DNA from: Gammaproteobacteria bacterium
GTDB lineage: Bacteria; Pseudomonadota; Gammaproteobacteria; Pseudomonadales; Halieaceae
Reading direction: 5' to 3'
Assembly: GCA_030431585.1 (NCBI GenBank)
Contig: JAUIIQ010000007.1
Coordinates: forward strand, 1 to 38,954
DNA length: 38,954 nucleotides
The position numbers were made by a program, and so were the translations under genes. Position 1 is the first letter of the stretch. Every line of letters starts with the position of its first letter. Positions 1 to 9,288 of the stretch are shown here, in pieces. The notes under the pieces are model-generated. The model had not been told where the DNA came from and made no database searches. It was given only the letters and a program-made list of their open reading frames with translations.

Positions 1-1282
1 CAGTGATCTTGTGTTGCTTGTGCGGTTCTCGCGCTCGGGCCTGAAAGCGCGCCAACTGCTCTTCCTGGCTGATGTGGATAAAAAACTTGGCGACTATGCA
101 CCCGTGGTTGACCAGTTCACTCTCCATCTCGTTTATTTCGCGGTAGGCGCGCTGCCACTCCTGGTCCCGGGCAAAGCCTTCGACGCGCTCGACCATTACC
201 CGGCCATACCATGAGCGGTCAAACAGCGTACTGCGCCCGTCTCGCTGCAGTCGGCGCCAGAAACGCCACAGGTATTGTCTGGCCAACTCCTCGTCGCTGG
301 GCGCGGCTATCTGCACCAGTTTGTATAACCTTGGGTCTATTGCACTGGTCACACGGCGTATAGCGGAGCCCTTACCAGCACCGTCCCAGCCCTCAAAAAC
401 GGTTACCAGTGAGCGCTTCTGCCGGTATGCCTCCCAGGCCAGATCCTGCAGTCGCGACTGATGCTTGCGCAGTTTGCGCTTGTAGTCTCGTCTGGACAGG
501 GATTTGTCCAGGTCCACCGAGCTGAGAAAGTCTCGCGGTGAATTGAACGGGGGCAGAGGGTCGCTCGTCTCCTCCTGCTGCATGCGCCGGGTTATGGTAT
601 CCAGAATGATCTCGCCCGCCTTTATCTCCCGGTAGTAGCGGTCCTCACTGTCGATTATATGCCAGGGGCATTGCAGCGTCTGGGTATTGCGGATGAGCTC
701 TGCCGATACGGCCAGCGCAGGCTGGTACTTGCCCCTGAGCTCATAGGGGGTGTCTGTGACCCGGGGATTTTGTTGCTTTCTTGGTGCTTTTTCCTCCAGT
801 TGTATACGTTGTGTCTCTTCTGATATGTGCAACCAGAGTTTGATAACGATAGCGCCATCGTCACTGAGCTGTCGTTCAAAGGTGTTGATGCGTTCGCAAG
901 CGCGGGCGAAGTCAGCGTCATCAAGGTGTCCGTCAACCCGGGCCTGTGTGGGGTGCGTGTACCACGATCCGAGAAATATGCCGGTCTGGCCGCGCGCAGG
1001 TAGCTTGAGCCAGTAGCGCCAGAAATACGGCCGCTCTTCCTGCTCGTCCGAATGCTCCCAATAGGTATTGGTTTCAATGCCGCGCGGGTCCATCCACTCG
1101 TTAAGCCGGTGGACCAATACACCCTTACCAGCGCCATCAAGGCCGGCGATGACGATGATCACCGGGTGATTGCTGTCCTCAAGGGCGAACTGAGTCTGTA
1201 GCAGTTGCTGTCGCAATAGCAGCGCGCGTTGCTCAAACTCTGCCTTGGGCAGTGGGGTGTTATTCTCAAACTGGTCAAACAT
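1..1282 (-). CDS. pap: Polyphosphate:AMP phosphotransferase, two PPK2 domains (3' end outside window)
   Basis: Class II PPK2 enzyme that transfers phosphate from polyphosphate to AMP, giving ADP; cytoplasmic. I translated the minus strand from the ATG at 1282-1280 (start MFDQFENNTPLP) and it stays open for 427 codons to the left edge. Two P-loops show the tandem PPK2 architecture: GLDGAGKG at residues 47-54 and GWDGAGKG at residues 298-305. The first domain carries the lid-type stretch YWEHSDEQEERPYFWRYW, and the second has FDRSWYGRVMVERVEGF. Family members with two domains are about 500 residues, so roughly 70 C-terminal residues are missing. The gene diverges from the methyltransferase gene at 1378 across a 95-bp gap. 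Single-domain PPK2 is excluded by the duplication. Confidence 0.93.
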   Translation of the reverse strand, partial: MFDQFENNTPLPKAEFEQRALLLRQQLLQTQFALEDSNHPVIIVIAGLDGAGKGVLVHRLNEWMDPRGIETNTYWEHSDEQEERPYFWRYWLKLPARGQTGIFLGSWYTHPTQARVDGHLDDADFARACERINTFERQLSDDGAIVIKLWLHISEETQRIQLEEKAPRKQQNPRVTDTPYELRGKYQPALAVSAELIRNTQTLQCPWHIIDSEDRYYREIKAGEIILDTITRRMQQEETSDPLPPFNSPRDFLSSVDLDKSLSRRDYKRKLRKHQSRLQDLAWEAYRQKRSLVTVFEGWDGAGKGSAIRRVTSAIDPRLYKLVQIAAPSDEELARQYLWRFWRRLQRDGRSTLFDRSWYGRVMVERVEGFARDQEWQRAYREINEMESELVNHGCIVAKFFIHISQEEQLARFQARAREPHKQHKIT

Positions 1283-1346
1283 GGTGTACCCGTTGTCGAT
1301 AGCCGGCAGAGACTACTTTAGCGTATTTTTGCGCACACGAAGGGAC

Positions 1347-1352
1347 TATAAT
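1347..1352 (+). promoter_or_regulatory. Candidate -10 element of the methyltransferase-tamAB unit
   Basis: TATAAT is a perfect sigma70 -10 hexamer 25 bases before the ATG at 1378. No convincing -35 hexamer lies 16-18 bases upstream; the region there is T-rich (about 1324-1330). A Shine-Dalgarno-like AAGGGAG follows at about 1365-1371. Since tamA and tamB overlap the genes before them, this is probably the promoter for all three. Confidence 0.5.
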
Positions 1353-1377
1353 TAGCGGCCGTCCAAGGGAGCCGATC

Positions 1378-1998
1378 ATGGGATTTTACGAGAAGTATGT
1401 GTTGCCCCGTTTCATCAACTGCGCCTGTGGTAGCCGGCCAATGATGAAACAGCGGGAAAAAGTAGTGCCTCTGGCCAGCGGCACAGTGCTGGAAATAGGC
1501 ATCGGTAGCGGCCTGAACCTGCCTTACTACGAGGCCGACAAAGTAGAGCGTCTGATAGGTTTGGACCCGTCGGAAGAATCCTGGGAGCTCGCTGGCGAGA
1601 GGGCGGCCCATGTGGATTTCGATGTGGAGTTTATAGGCTTGCCAGGCGAGGAAATCCCGCTGGATGATGATTCCGTAGACACTGTGCTGGTCACCTTCGC
1701 GCTATGTACCATTCCCGACCCGATCGCAGCACTCAGGGGTATGTCCAGAGTGTTGCGCCCCGGCGGTGAACTGTTGTTTTGCGAGCACGGGCTGGCGCCG
1801 GATCCCAATGTGGTTAAATGGCAGGACCGGGTCAATCCGCTGTGGCGCAAGATCGCCGGGGGCTGCAACCTCAACCGGAACATTCCCGCGCTGCTGGCGG
1901 ATTCTGGCTTCCACGTTGACCGCCTTGAGCAGGATTACATTCCCGGCACACCACGCCTTGCCGGTTATAACTACTGGGGTGGTGCCCGCTCAATTTGA
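1378..1998 (+). CDS. Class I SAM-dependent methyltransferase
   Basis: A 206-residue protein with a Rossmann-type SAM-binding core. Motif I is VLEIGIGSGLNLPYY at about residues 39-53, the acidic end of strand 2 is LIGLDPS (about 61-67), and a post-motif region has FALCTIPDP and VLRPGGELLFCEHG. The closest relatives I recognise are the UbiE/METTL7-like small methyltransferases that act on lipids or thiols; the substrate cannot be read from the sequence. The ATG has a good ribosome-binding site (AAGGGAG). Its stop codon overlaps the start of tamA by 4 bases (TTGA), so the two are probably translationally coupled. That hints at an envelope-related role, but this is inference. Confidence 0.82.
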   Translation: MGFYEKYVLPRFINCACGSRPMMKQREKVVPLASGTVLEIGIGSGLNLPYYEADKVERLIGLDPSEESWELAGERAAHVDFDVEFIGLPGEEIPLDDDSVDTVLVTFALCTIPDPIAALRGMSRVLRPGGELLFCEHGLAPDPNVVKWQDRVNPLWRKIAGGCNLNRNIPALLADSGFHVDRLEQDYIPGTPRLAGYNYWGGARSI

Positions 1999-3755
1999 CC
2001 CGCACCTTACGTCATTTTCTAGCCCTGGCGGTGCTGCTGCCAGGGTTGCTGCATGCGCCTGTTCTCTGCGCGCAATTGTTGTCTGTGAGCCTGGATGGTG
2101 TTGAGGAAGACCTGCGCAAGAATGTGCTGGCCTGGTTGGGTGATGCCCCCCAGACACCGCAGGCGCGTTCCAATTACCTTTACTCAGCCAGGGGTAAAGT
2201 GGAGCAGAGCCTGCAAGCGCTGGGGCATTACCGGGCCGAAATAATGATGGATCTTGACCGGGACAGCACGCCCTGGTCGCTGCATATCAGCGTGGATCCC
2301 GGTGAGCCGGTGCGCCTGCGAAAGGTTGATATACAAGTACGGGGTGTTGGTGGCAGCGATGCTGTGCTGACAGACATGGTCAGCAGCGCGCCGCTCAAAA
2401 GCGGGGATGTGCTCAACCACAGCGTGTATGAGCAAACGCGACGACGCCTTACCACTCTGGCACAGCAGCGCGGTTATTTTGAAGGGAAGTTCGATACCGC
2501 CAGGGTGGAGGTTGAACCAGTGGGCGGCACTGCGGACGTCTTCCTGCATTACCAGAGTGGGCCGCGCTACGCTTTCGGCAAGCTTCTCTACGACCAGGAT
2601 ATTATCAGGGAGGAGTTGTTGCAGCCTCTGCTCACAGTTACCGAGGGGGAGCCCTACGAACAGCGCAAACTCGGAGAAACGCAGGCGCAGCTCCAACGCA
2701 CAGGCTATTTTTCCACGGTGCTGCTGCGCCCGGACCTCGACCGTGCGGAAGCGGGCAGGGTGCCTATGGATCTCAACCTGTATCCGGCGAAACGCCACAG
2801 TTTTGACCTGGGTGCAGGCTTCAGTACCGATACGCGTGAACGCGTGTCGCTGACCTGGCGCACGCCGAGGCTCAACCGCAGGGGGCATAGCCAGGAAACC
2901 CGCCTGCAGTATTCCGCCGTTAATCCCAGTGGCAGGTTTACCTACAAGATTCCACTCAGCCACCCGCTGGATGACGTACTGCAGCTGCGGGCCAGGCTGG
3001 AGGACAATGAGTTTGGCGACCTCGACAGCAACCAGAAAGAACTGGGCGTGCGCCGGGAAAAACGTCGCCGCGGCTGGGTTTACAGCTACTCACTGCGTGG
3101 GTTGAATGAGGCCTGGGATGCACAGGGACTGGACCGTGAGAATGATTACCTGCTCCCCGGGTTCTCCCTGTCCCGACGCAAGCGTGAGGGTTCGCTGGTC
3201 AATCCCAGTGCTGGTTTCAGCCAGTGGTATCAGGTGGAGGCCGCCCACGCCGGCCTCGGGTCCGACGTGGACCTGCTGCGTTTGTCGGCCAGCTATGGCT
3301 ATATCCATTCCTTCGGGAAGCGCCACCGCATGGTTCTTGGCTCGGAGCTGGGCGCGGCAATCATCAGCGACAAGGATCGCGACAAACTGGCGCCGTCACT
3401 CAATTTCTTCGCCGGTGGCAGCCAGACCATCCGCGGTTACAGTTACCAGTCTATCGGCAACGAAATCACGGTGACCGATGCCACGGGCGCTCCGGTGAGC
3501 CTGGTGGTGGGAGGCGAACGATTGCTTGCTGCCAGTGTTGAATACCAGTACAGCGTAACCGACAGCTGGCGCGTGGCTGTATTTGCAGACGCCGGTGACG
3601 CCTTCGACGAGGGCGAGTTTGATCTCAACGTGGGTGCCGGATTTGGTTTGCACTATGTCACCCAGGTGGGGGCTGTTCGGGTAGAGGTGGCTAACCCGGT
3701 CACCGAGGATGACCCCTCCTGGCGTCTTCACGTGGCCATAGGAGCTGAATTTTGA
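1995..3755 (+). CDS. tamA: TamA, Omp85-family outer-membrane translocation/assembly protein
   Basis: TamA is the outer-membrane half of the TamA-TamB complex that helps insert certain outer-membrane proteins and links inner and outer membranes. The 586-residue product begins with a signal peptide (MTRTLRHFLALAVLLPGLLH, likely cleaved after ...VLCA near residue 26). POTRA-type repeats fill about residues 27-250; recognisable pieces are YLYSARGKVEQSLQALGHY and QTRRRLTTLAQQRGYFEGKF. A 16-strand barrel region runs from about 265 to the end, including FFAGGSQTIRGY (the conserved RGY of Omp85 proteins), and the chain ends in Phe, as expected for a barrel signal. Length matches E. coli TamA (577). 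The start is TTG, inside a TTGA overlap with the preceding stop; tamB follows with the same arrangement. Confidence 0.93.
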   Translation: MTRTLRHFLALAVLLPGLLHAPVLCAQLLSVSLDGVEEDLRKNVLAWLGDAPQTPQARSNYLYSARGKVEQSLQALGHYRAEIMMDLDRDSTPWSLHISVDPGEPVRLRKVDIQVRGVGGSDAVLTDMVSSAPLKSGDVLNHSVYEQTRRRLTTLAQQRGYFEGKFDTARVEVEPVGGTADVFLHYQSGPRYAFGKLLYDQDIIREELLQPLLTVTEGEPYEQRKLGETQAQLQRTGYFSTVLLRPDLDRAEAGRVPMDLNLYPAKRHSFDLGAGFSTDTRERVSLTWRTPRLNRRGHSQETRLQYSAVNPSGRFTYKIPLSHPLDDVLQLRARLEDNEFGDLDSNQKELGVRREKRRRGWVYSYSLRGLNEAWDAQGLDRENDYLLPGFSLSRRKREGSLVNPSAGFSQWYQVEAAHAGLGSDVDLLRLSASYGYIHSFGKRHRMVLGSELGAAIISDKDRDKLAPSLNFFAGGSQTIRGYSYQSIGNEITVTDATGAPVSLVVGGERLLAASVEYQYSVTDSWRVAVFADAGDAFDEGEFDLNVGAGFGLHYVTQVGAVRVEVANPVTEDDPSWRLHVAIGAEF

Positions 3756-6700
3756 AGCGCCTGAGTTATCTGCTTGCTGCGCTGCTGCTGTTGCTTGGCC
3801 TGCTCCTTACCCTGCCGTTTAGCGCAGCAGGCACCCGTCTGTTGTTGCACATGGTTGAGGCAACCGGCGTTGTTCAGTTACAGCACCGGTCGGGCAGCCT
3901 GTTTGGCGAACTGCGGCTGGACTGGCTGCAGTTTGAGACGGGCGCGCTGGAACTGCGCCTGGAACAACTCGAATCGAAACTGGATATGAACTGTTTCTGG
4001 GCCAGCACCTTTTGCTTCGAAACCCTGAATGCCGGGGCCCTGGAGCTGGAGATCAGTGCGTCCGGGGACGAAGGGGAGGCGTCGGTCGACGACACGCCGC
4101 TGGTCATTCCCTACGCCTGGGACATTCCGGCGCTGCGCATTCAGCAACTGGTGGTCAGCTGGCCTGGGGGCAGCTGGCAGCAACAGGGCGTACGGGCAGG
4201 CCTCAGGATGGCTGAAAGCAATGTGGATATCGCTTCGCTGGAATCAGCGTCCGCGGTGTTGCGGCTGGAACCCGATGAGGATACAGCGGATGGCTACCAG
4301 GGTTTCAAGCCGCCGCGGGTTTACCTGCCCTTCGAGCTCAGTCTTCGCCAGTCCCTGTTGGCGAAGCTGCAGCTTACTGTTGGCGGCAGCACTTACAGTG
4401 CGGCATCGCTGGCGGTGGCCGCTGTGTGGCAGGGAGAGACCTTGCGCCTGGGCGAGCTGTTCGCCCAGTCCGATGCGCTGGGCTCACTGAACGCCAGCGG
4501 GCTGGTGCTGCTGGACGAAAACTGGCCGCTGCAGCTGCAGGCGCAAGTGCAGTTTGATCAGGGCATGCAGCCCTCGCAATTGGGTGGCCGCAGTGTGCAG
4601 CTCGGGCTGGATGGTGACCTGCAGGACCTGCAGTTGACGATCGATTCCCCCGGCGAGCCGGAGCTCAACCTCCAGGCCATGGCGGACGCAACGGCAGCAG
4701 GCCTGCCGCTGCAGGGCAGCGCAAGCCTGTCCTGGCCCAGCGGCAGCGAACTGGGAAATATCCTGCAGCTTAATACCGGTTTGCCGCGCGCGCAGTTGCT
4801 GGAACCGGTGCATGTGGCATTTCGCGGCAACCTGCAGGCGCAGACCCTGCAACTGACCACCCGGTTGCAAAGCCCGGATTTTGCGGCGCTGGACCTGTCT
4901 GCCCGTGCGCAGTGGCAGGCGCCGCTGCTGCAACTGGAGTCACTCACAGTGCATGACGAGGCGACGGACAGTCGCCTGGAAGCGACGGCCAGGATCAACC
5001 TGGGAGCCATGTGGTCGGTGGATGCCAACCTTGTCAGCGATGGCTTTTATGTGCCGCCGCTGTTGGCGCGTGAGTCTGGCCGCATCCGCGGCAGTGTCCA
5101 TGCGCAGGCGAGTGGCGATGAACAGGGTTGGCGCCTGCAAGTGCCGGCTGTAGACCTGCAGGGCACGGTGAACGGGCTGCCAGCCACGGTAGCGGGCTTT
5201 GCCGGCGTGACGTCTTCACTGCAGCTGTTACCGGGAGAGCTGGATGCGGACATCAACGGTGCTCAATTGTCTCTGCAAGCGGGCAGTGAAGCGAGCGCGG
5301 ACGCCACATTCAACTTGCAAGTGGACGACCTGGGTCGCTGGTTGGCGGGCGCCAGGGGGCAGCTGGACCTGCGCGGTGAGATGAGCAAGCGGCGCCAGCT
5401 GGCTGTGAGGGGCGGCGGCAGTGATCTCAATTTTGCGGGGATAGAGATACCCGCGGCAGACTTGCGCCTTGCCTATGGACTCAGCCAGGGCCAGATTGAC
5501 CTGGCGCTGACTGCACCGGCTATCAGGCAGGGAGAATATCGACTGGAGGATGTTCAGCTCACCCTCGAGGGCAGTGCAAAGCAGCACCAGTTGCAGCTGG
5601 CAACCGGGGGCCGTATAGAGGGACAGCTGCAAATTGAGGGGCAGTCAGACGACGGGGTATGGCATGGCGTATTGCAACCAACTGAACTGGCTACCAGCGC
5701 TGGCCCCTGGACTTTGGCAGAGCAGGTGCCGTTGCAATGGTCGGTTGAACGCGGTGCTCTGGAGATCGCGGCCCACTGCTGGCAGCATTCACAGTTCACG
5801 CTGTGCACAGCTGACATGTTGGCTGGCAGGCAGGGCGATCTGAATCTGCGCTTGCAGGGAGACGTGAACGCCTTCAACGGTTTTCTGCCGCCGGGCCTGA
5901 AGGCACAGGGCGCATTACAATCGCGATTGCAATTGGCCTGGGACGCGTCGGGCGTAACGACCCTGGAGGGCACTGCCCGGGTAACGGAACTGGAGATAGA
6001 GCGGCTGTTCGGCATGGGTGAACGGGTCAGTATAGCCTGGGACTCAATCGACCTGGCCGCGTCCCGAGAGGGCGCAGCGTTGGCAATTACGGCGCAGGTG
6101 GTAAGGCAGGGCAGGCGGGTGCTGGATGTTGATGCCCTGTTACCCGGCACGGCGCAGCAGAGCATCAGCGGCAACGTTACGCTGGACACCCTGCAATTGG
6201 TGACCTTCGCTCCCTGGGTCACCGAATTGTCCACTCTCAAGGGTTCTGTCAGCGGTAAGCTGGCCCTGGGCGGTACGCCCGCAGAACCGCGCGCCAGTGG
6301 TGAGCTTGTCCTGCAGGACGGCCACCTGGTGGTGGTAGGCAACCCTACCGAACTGACCGCACTCAACCTCAGCCTGCAACTGGACGGTGACTCCGGTCGC
6401 CTGGACGGCGAAGGCCTGCTCGGTGGCGGGCCCCTGCGTTTTCGCGGCAAGCTTCTGGCGCAGCCGCAGCTGAGCCTTGAGCTGGCGATCAGCGGTGAGC
6501 GCCACCAGATTCTGCTCCCGCCCGCGTCGGAAATGCTGGTATCAGAGGAGTTATCCCTGTTGCTGACGAACGACCTGCTCGATGTGGGTGGCGACGTCCA
6601 CGTGCACGAGGGGGTGCTGCGCCATGAGGAACTTCCGGAAGGCAGTGTGGCGGTTTCTCGCGACGTGGTTGAGGTGGACTTGCGCGGCAATGTCATCAGT

Positions 6701-7423
6701 GAGCAAAGGCTCTTCGATGTGCGCGCAGATATTCTGTTGAATCTGGATGAGCGTTTTCGCGTGGAGGGTGAGGGGTTGACCGCGACCCTGGGTGGCGAGC
6801 TGCAGCTGCGTCAGGAGCCCGGCAAGTCGCTGCAGGTATTCGGCAACCTCAACCTGCAGGGCGGCGAGCTTTTTGTCTTTCGCCAACACCTGCAGGTGCG
6901 CCGCGGCACGATAGCGTTTTCCGGCCCCCCGGACAATCCAGAGCTTAATATTTCCGCCGAAAGGTCAATTCGTGCCGAGGGCATCACGGTGGGAGCCAGG
7001 GTAAGTGGCGCGCTGGAACAGCCCGAGCTGGAGGTCTACTCGGATCCGGTCATGTCACAGGGAGAGGCCATGTCCTACCTGGCCCGTGGCCGCGGGCTGG
7101 ACGCTGGTGCCGGGGGTGACGGGACGGCGCTGGCACTGTCGCTGGGAGCCGACATCGTTAACCGCAGCGGTATTGTCGAGGGGCTCAACCGGTTGCCGCT
7201 GATCAGTAATATCGCCTTTGGCGCCAGCGGTGATGAAGATGACACGGCGGCAACCGTCAGTGGGTATATCGGTAACCGCATTTACGTTTCATACGGTATT
7301 GGCATCTATGAGCCAATCAATGTACTTACAGCGCGGCTCTACTTGCAGAGCCGCCTGTGGCTTGAGGTGGTGAGCCGGCTGGAGAACTCAATGGATATCT
7401 ACTACTCCTTCGACATTCGCTAG
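3752..7423 (+). CDS. tamB: TamB, inner-membrane-anchored translocation and assembly protein
   Basis: A 1223-residue AsmA/TamB-type protein expected to span the periplasm as a long beta-groove and to work with TamA. It has one N-terminal membrane anchor (about residues 4-26, rich in Leu), then repetitive beta-strand sequence of alternating hydrophobic and polar residues. The conserved C-terminal TamB domain (DUF490) covers about 870-1223, including LNLQGGELFVFRQHLQVRRG, AEGITVGARVSGALEQPEL and ISYGIGIYEP-like text (VSYGIGIYEPINV) near the end. E. coli TamB is 1259 residues, so this is full length. The start is TTG, sharing TTGA with the stop of tamA. Adjacent tamA makes the assignment firm. 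Confidence 0.93.
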   Translation: MKRLSYLLAALLLLLGLLLTLPFSAAGTRLLLHMVEATGVVQLQHRSGSLFGELRLDWLQFETGALELRLEQLESKLDMNCFWASTFCFETLNAGALELEISASGDEGEASVDDTPLVIPYAWDIPALRIQQLVVSWPGGSWQQQGVRAGLRMAESNVDIASLESASAVLRLEPDEDTADGYQGFKPPRVYLPFELSLRQSLLAKLQLTVGGSTYSAASLAVAAVWQGETLRLGELFAQSDALGSLNASGLVLLDENWPLQLQAQVQFDQGMQPSQLGGRSVQLGLDGDLQDLQLTIDSPGEPELNLQAMADATAAGLPLQGSASLSWPSGSELGNILQLNTGLPRAQLLEPVHVAFRGNLQAQTLQLTTRLQSPDFAALDLSARAQWQAPLLQLESLTVHDEATDSRLEATARINLGAMWSVDANLVSDGFYVPPLLARESGRIRGSVHAQASGDEQGWRLQVPAVDLQGTVNGLPATVAGFAGVTSSLQLLPGELDADINGAQLSLQAGSEASADATFNLQVDDLGRWLAGARGQLDLRGEMSKRRQLAVRGGGSDLNFAGIEIPAADLRLAYGLSQGQIDLALTAPAIRQGEYRLEDVQLTLEGSAKQHQLQLATGGRIEGQLQIEGQSDDGVWHGVLQPTELATSAGPWTLAEQVPLQWSVERGALEIAAHCWQHSQFTLCTADMLAGRQGDLNLRLQGDVNAFNGFLPPGLKAQGALQSRLQLAWDASGVTTLEGTARVTELEIERLFGMGERVSIAWDSIDLAASREGAALAITAQVVRQGRRVLDVDALLPGTAQQSISGNVTLDTLQLVTFAPWVTELSTLKGSVSGKLALGGTPAEPRASGELVLQDGHLVVVGNPTELTALNLSLQLDGDSGRLDGEGLLGGGPLRFRGKLLAQPQLSLELAISGERHQILLPPASEMLVSEELSLLLTNDLLDVGGDVHVHEGVLRHEELPEGSVAVSRDVVEVDLRGNVISEQRLFDVRADILLNLDERFRVEGEGLTATLGGELQLRQEPGKSLQVFGNLNLQGGELFVFRQHLQVRRGTIAFSGPPDNPELNISAERSIRAEGITVGARVSGALEQPELEVYSDPVMSQGEAMSYLARGRGLDAGAGGDGTALALSLGADIVNRSGIVEGLNRLPLISNIAFGASGDEDDTAATVSGYIGNRIYVSYGIGIYEPINVLTARLYLQSRLWLEVVSRLENSMDIYYSFDIR

Positions 7424-7427
7424 TCGC

Positions 7428-7475
7428 AGCCAGCTCTTGCTGCGCGCCGGCGGCGCCGGTCCGGCGCAGCTGGCT
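7428..7475. terminator. GC-rich hairpin between convergent tamB and the OmpA-type gene
   Basis: AGCCAGCT at 7428-7435 is the exact reverse complement of AGCTGGCT at 7468-7475. Between them TGCGCGCCGG and CCGGCGCA can pair with a 2-base bulge. The structure sits in the 59-bp gap between two converging stop codons, where a shared bidirectional terminator would be expected. Neither side has a T-tract, so it may instead be a transcript-end stabiliser or a simple stem-loop. Confidence 0.4.
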
Positions 7476-7482
7476 CTGTCCA

Positions 7483-8127
7483 TCAACCCGTGCGAGGAAG
7501 GATGTACAGTTCTACCCGGCGATTGGCAGCGCGACCTTCGGCACTGGCGTTGTCGGCGACAGGTTGGTCGAAGCCCATGCCCTGTACCAGCATACGCTCG
7601 CGCGCAACCTGGCGGGTGACCAGGTAATCGGCAACGCTGCCCGCGCGCCTTTCCGACAGGTTCTGGTTGTATTGGCGGCTGCCAGTGTTGTCAGTATGGC
7701 CGGTTACGCGCAAGGTGGTGTCAGCGTATTTGGACAATACCTGCCCCACTGAATTCAGCGCTGGATAGAAGCTGCCGCGAAGGTTATAGGAGTCGGTTTC
7801 GAAAGTGATGTGCCCGGGCATGATCAGGCGTATATTGTCGCCCTCGCGCACCACTCGTACGCCCGTTCCCTGCAACTGCTCTCGAAGCTTGGCTTCCTGC
7901 ACGTCCATGTAGGCACCCACACCCGCGCCGACAATGCCGCAACCCAGCGCGGCGTTACGGGCATGCTGCCCCGAATCAATTGCCCCGATGAGGCCACAGA
8001 CCGCAGCGGCTCCCGCGCCGTAAGTTGCGGCCTTGCTGGCCTGCTGTTCGCCGGTGTAGGGGTTGGTGGTGCAGGCTGTCATGATCAGGGCAGCGCCCAG
8101 GGCGCCACAGGCTTTCAACGCATGCAT
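7483..8127 (-). CDS. OmpA-family peptidoglycan-associated lipoprotein (YiaD-like)
   Basis: A 214-residue outer-membrane lipoprotein. The signal peptide ends in a lipobox-like IMTAC with the lipidated Cys at residue 19; Thr at +2 predicts outer-membrane sorting. Residues about 33-76 are rich in Gly and Ala with regular spacing (AATYGAGAAAVCGLIGAI, GCGIVGAGVGAYMD), a glycine-zipper segment as in YiaD/YMGG proteins. The OmpA C-terminal domain follows (about 95-210) with FETDSYNLR, VTGHTDNTGSRQYNQNLSERR and ANRRVELYI; the Asp and Arg of this block are the usual diaminopimelate-binding residues. The ATG has AAGGA upstream. It converges with tamB and diverges from the gene at 8287. Confidence 0.9.
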   Translation of the reverse strand: MHALKACGALGAALIMTACTTNPYTGEQQASKAATYGAGAAAVCGLIGAIDSGQHARNAALGCGIVGAGVGAYMDVQEAKLREQLQGTGVRVVREGDNIRLIMPGHITFETDSYNLRGSFYPALNSVGQVLSKYADTTLRVTGHTDNTGSRQYNQNLSERRAGSVADYLVTRQVARERMLVQGMGFDQPVADNASAEGRAANRRVELYILPRTG

Positions 8128-8286
8128 AGTGTATTCCTTTTGTGGGTGGTCAGTGTTGTTGGCAGTTTCGACCGCATGTTTGTGTCGCGGTTCGCTGCGC
8201 TATGGTAAAAATAATACCGAAAGTGCGGTGGTTGCGCGGCCACGATTTCTGTAACTTTACGGCTTGTTAATTAGCGCGAGTAGTCT

Positions 8287-9288
8287 ATGGACCCAATTAC
8301 CCAGGGAGCACTGGGGGCGGCGTTGCCGCAATCGGCAAGCAATGCACGGTTGGCCGGCAGTGCCGGCCTGCTCGGTTTTTTTGCCGGTATGGCCGCGGAC
8401 CTCGATGTACTGATTCGCTCCAGCGAAGACCCGTTGCTGTTTCTGGAATATCACCGCCAGTTTACCCATTCACTGCTCTTTATTCCCATAGGTGGCGCCA
8501 TCTGTGCCCTGGTGCTGCACGCCGTGCTGGGCCGCAGGCGCGGCCTCAGCCTTGGCCAGAGCTGGCTGTTTTGTACCCTTGGTTACGCTACCCACGCGCT
8601 GCTGGACAGCTGCACGACCTATGGCACCATGTTGCTCTGGCCCTTCAGTGACCAGCGCTTCGCCTGGAATACGATCTCCATCATCGATCCCCTGTTCACC
8701 GTGCCGTTGTTGCTGGCGGTGCTGCTTGCTGCGAGACTGAAGCGGCCGTCCATAGCCCGCTGCGGACTGGCGTGGGCACTGATCTATATGGGCCTGGGCC
8801 TGCTGCAACGGGAGGCCGCAGAAGAACTGGGCTGGCAGCTGGCAGCGGACAGGGGGCACACCCCGGTACGACTGGAGGCCAAGCCGAGTTTCGCCAATAT
8901 ACTGGTGTGGAAAGTGGTCTATGAGACGTCCGATCGCTATTACGTGGACGCGGTGCGTGCGTCGCTGTGGCCGCGCGTCTTTCCCGGTGACTCAGTGGCG
9001 AAACTGGTAGTGGATCGCGATCTCCCCTGGCTGAACCCGGACTCACAGCAGGCCCGTGACATAGAGCGCTTTCGCTGGTTCAGCAACGGTTATATCGCCA
9101 AAGACCCGGTGTATGCCAACCGGGTAATGGATATACGCTATTCATTGTTGCCCAATGAAATTTCGCCACTGTGGAGCATCGAACTGCAGCCCGATGCTGG
9201 GCGCTGGGATCATGCGCTGTACCGCACTCACCGCGATACCGGTACGGACAGCGCCTCGCTGTTGTGGGAGATGATGACTAGGCCTTGA
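8287..9288 (+). CDS. YdjM-type membrane-bound metal-dependent hydrolase family protein
   Basis: A 333-residue integral membrane protein of the YdjM/DUF457 family. The N-terminus MDPITQGALGAALPQS and the following GMAADLDVL and YHRQFTHSLLF motifs are typical; the His and Asp residues are the presumed metal ligands. Hydrophobic segments at about 66-85, 97-112 and 137-153 are likely membrane spans, after which comes a soluble C-terminal part (about 195-333) containing FANILVWKVVYETSDRYYVD. The family is widespread, but its true substrate is not established. The end overlaps the convergent aminotransferase gene by 11 bases. The start is ATG with only a weak upstream GAG. Confidence 0.85.
   Translation: MDPITQGALGAALPQSASNARLAGSAGLLGFFAGMAADLDVLIRSSEDPLLFLEYHRQFTHSLLFIPIGGAICALVLHAVLGRRRGLSLGQSWLFCTLGYATHALLDSCTTYGTMLLWPFSDQRFAWNTISIIDPLFTVPLLLAVLLAARLKRPSIARCGLAWALIYMGLGLLQREAAEELGWQLAADRGHTPVRLEAKPSFANILVWKVVYETSDRYYVDAVRASLWPRVFPGDSVAKLVVDRDLPWLNPDSQQARDIERFRWFSNGYIAKDPVYANRVMDIRYSLLPNEISPLWSIELQPDAGRWDHALYRTHRDTGTDSASLLWEMMTRP

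Noticed and set aside
5554-6696. Open frame of 380 codons on the minus strand inside tamB
   Set aside because: Low-complexity Arg/Ser/Pro composition typical of antisense frames in GC-rich DNA; tamB is supported by its terminal domain and by tamA.
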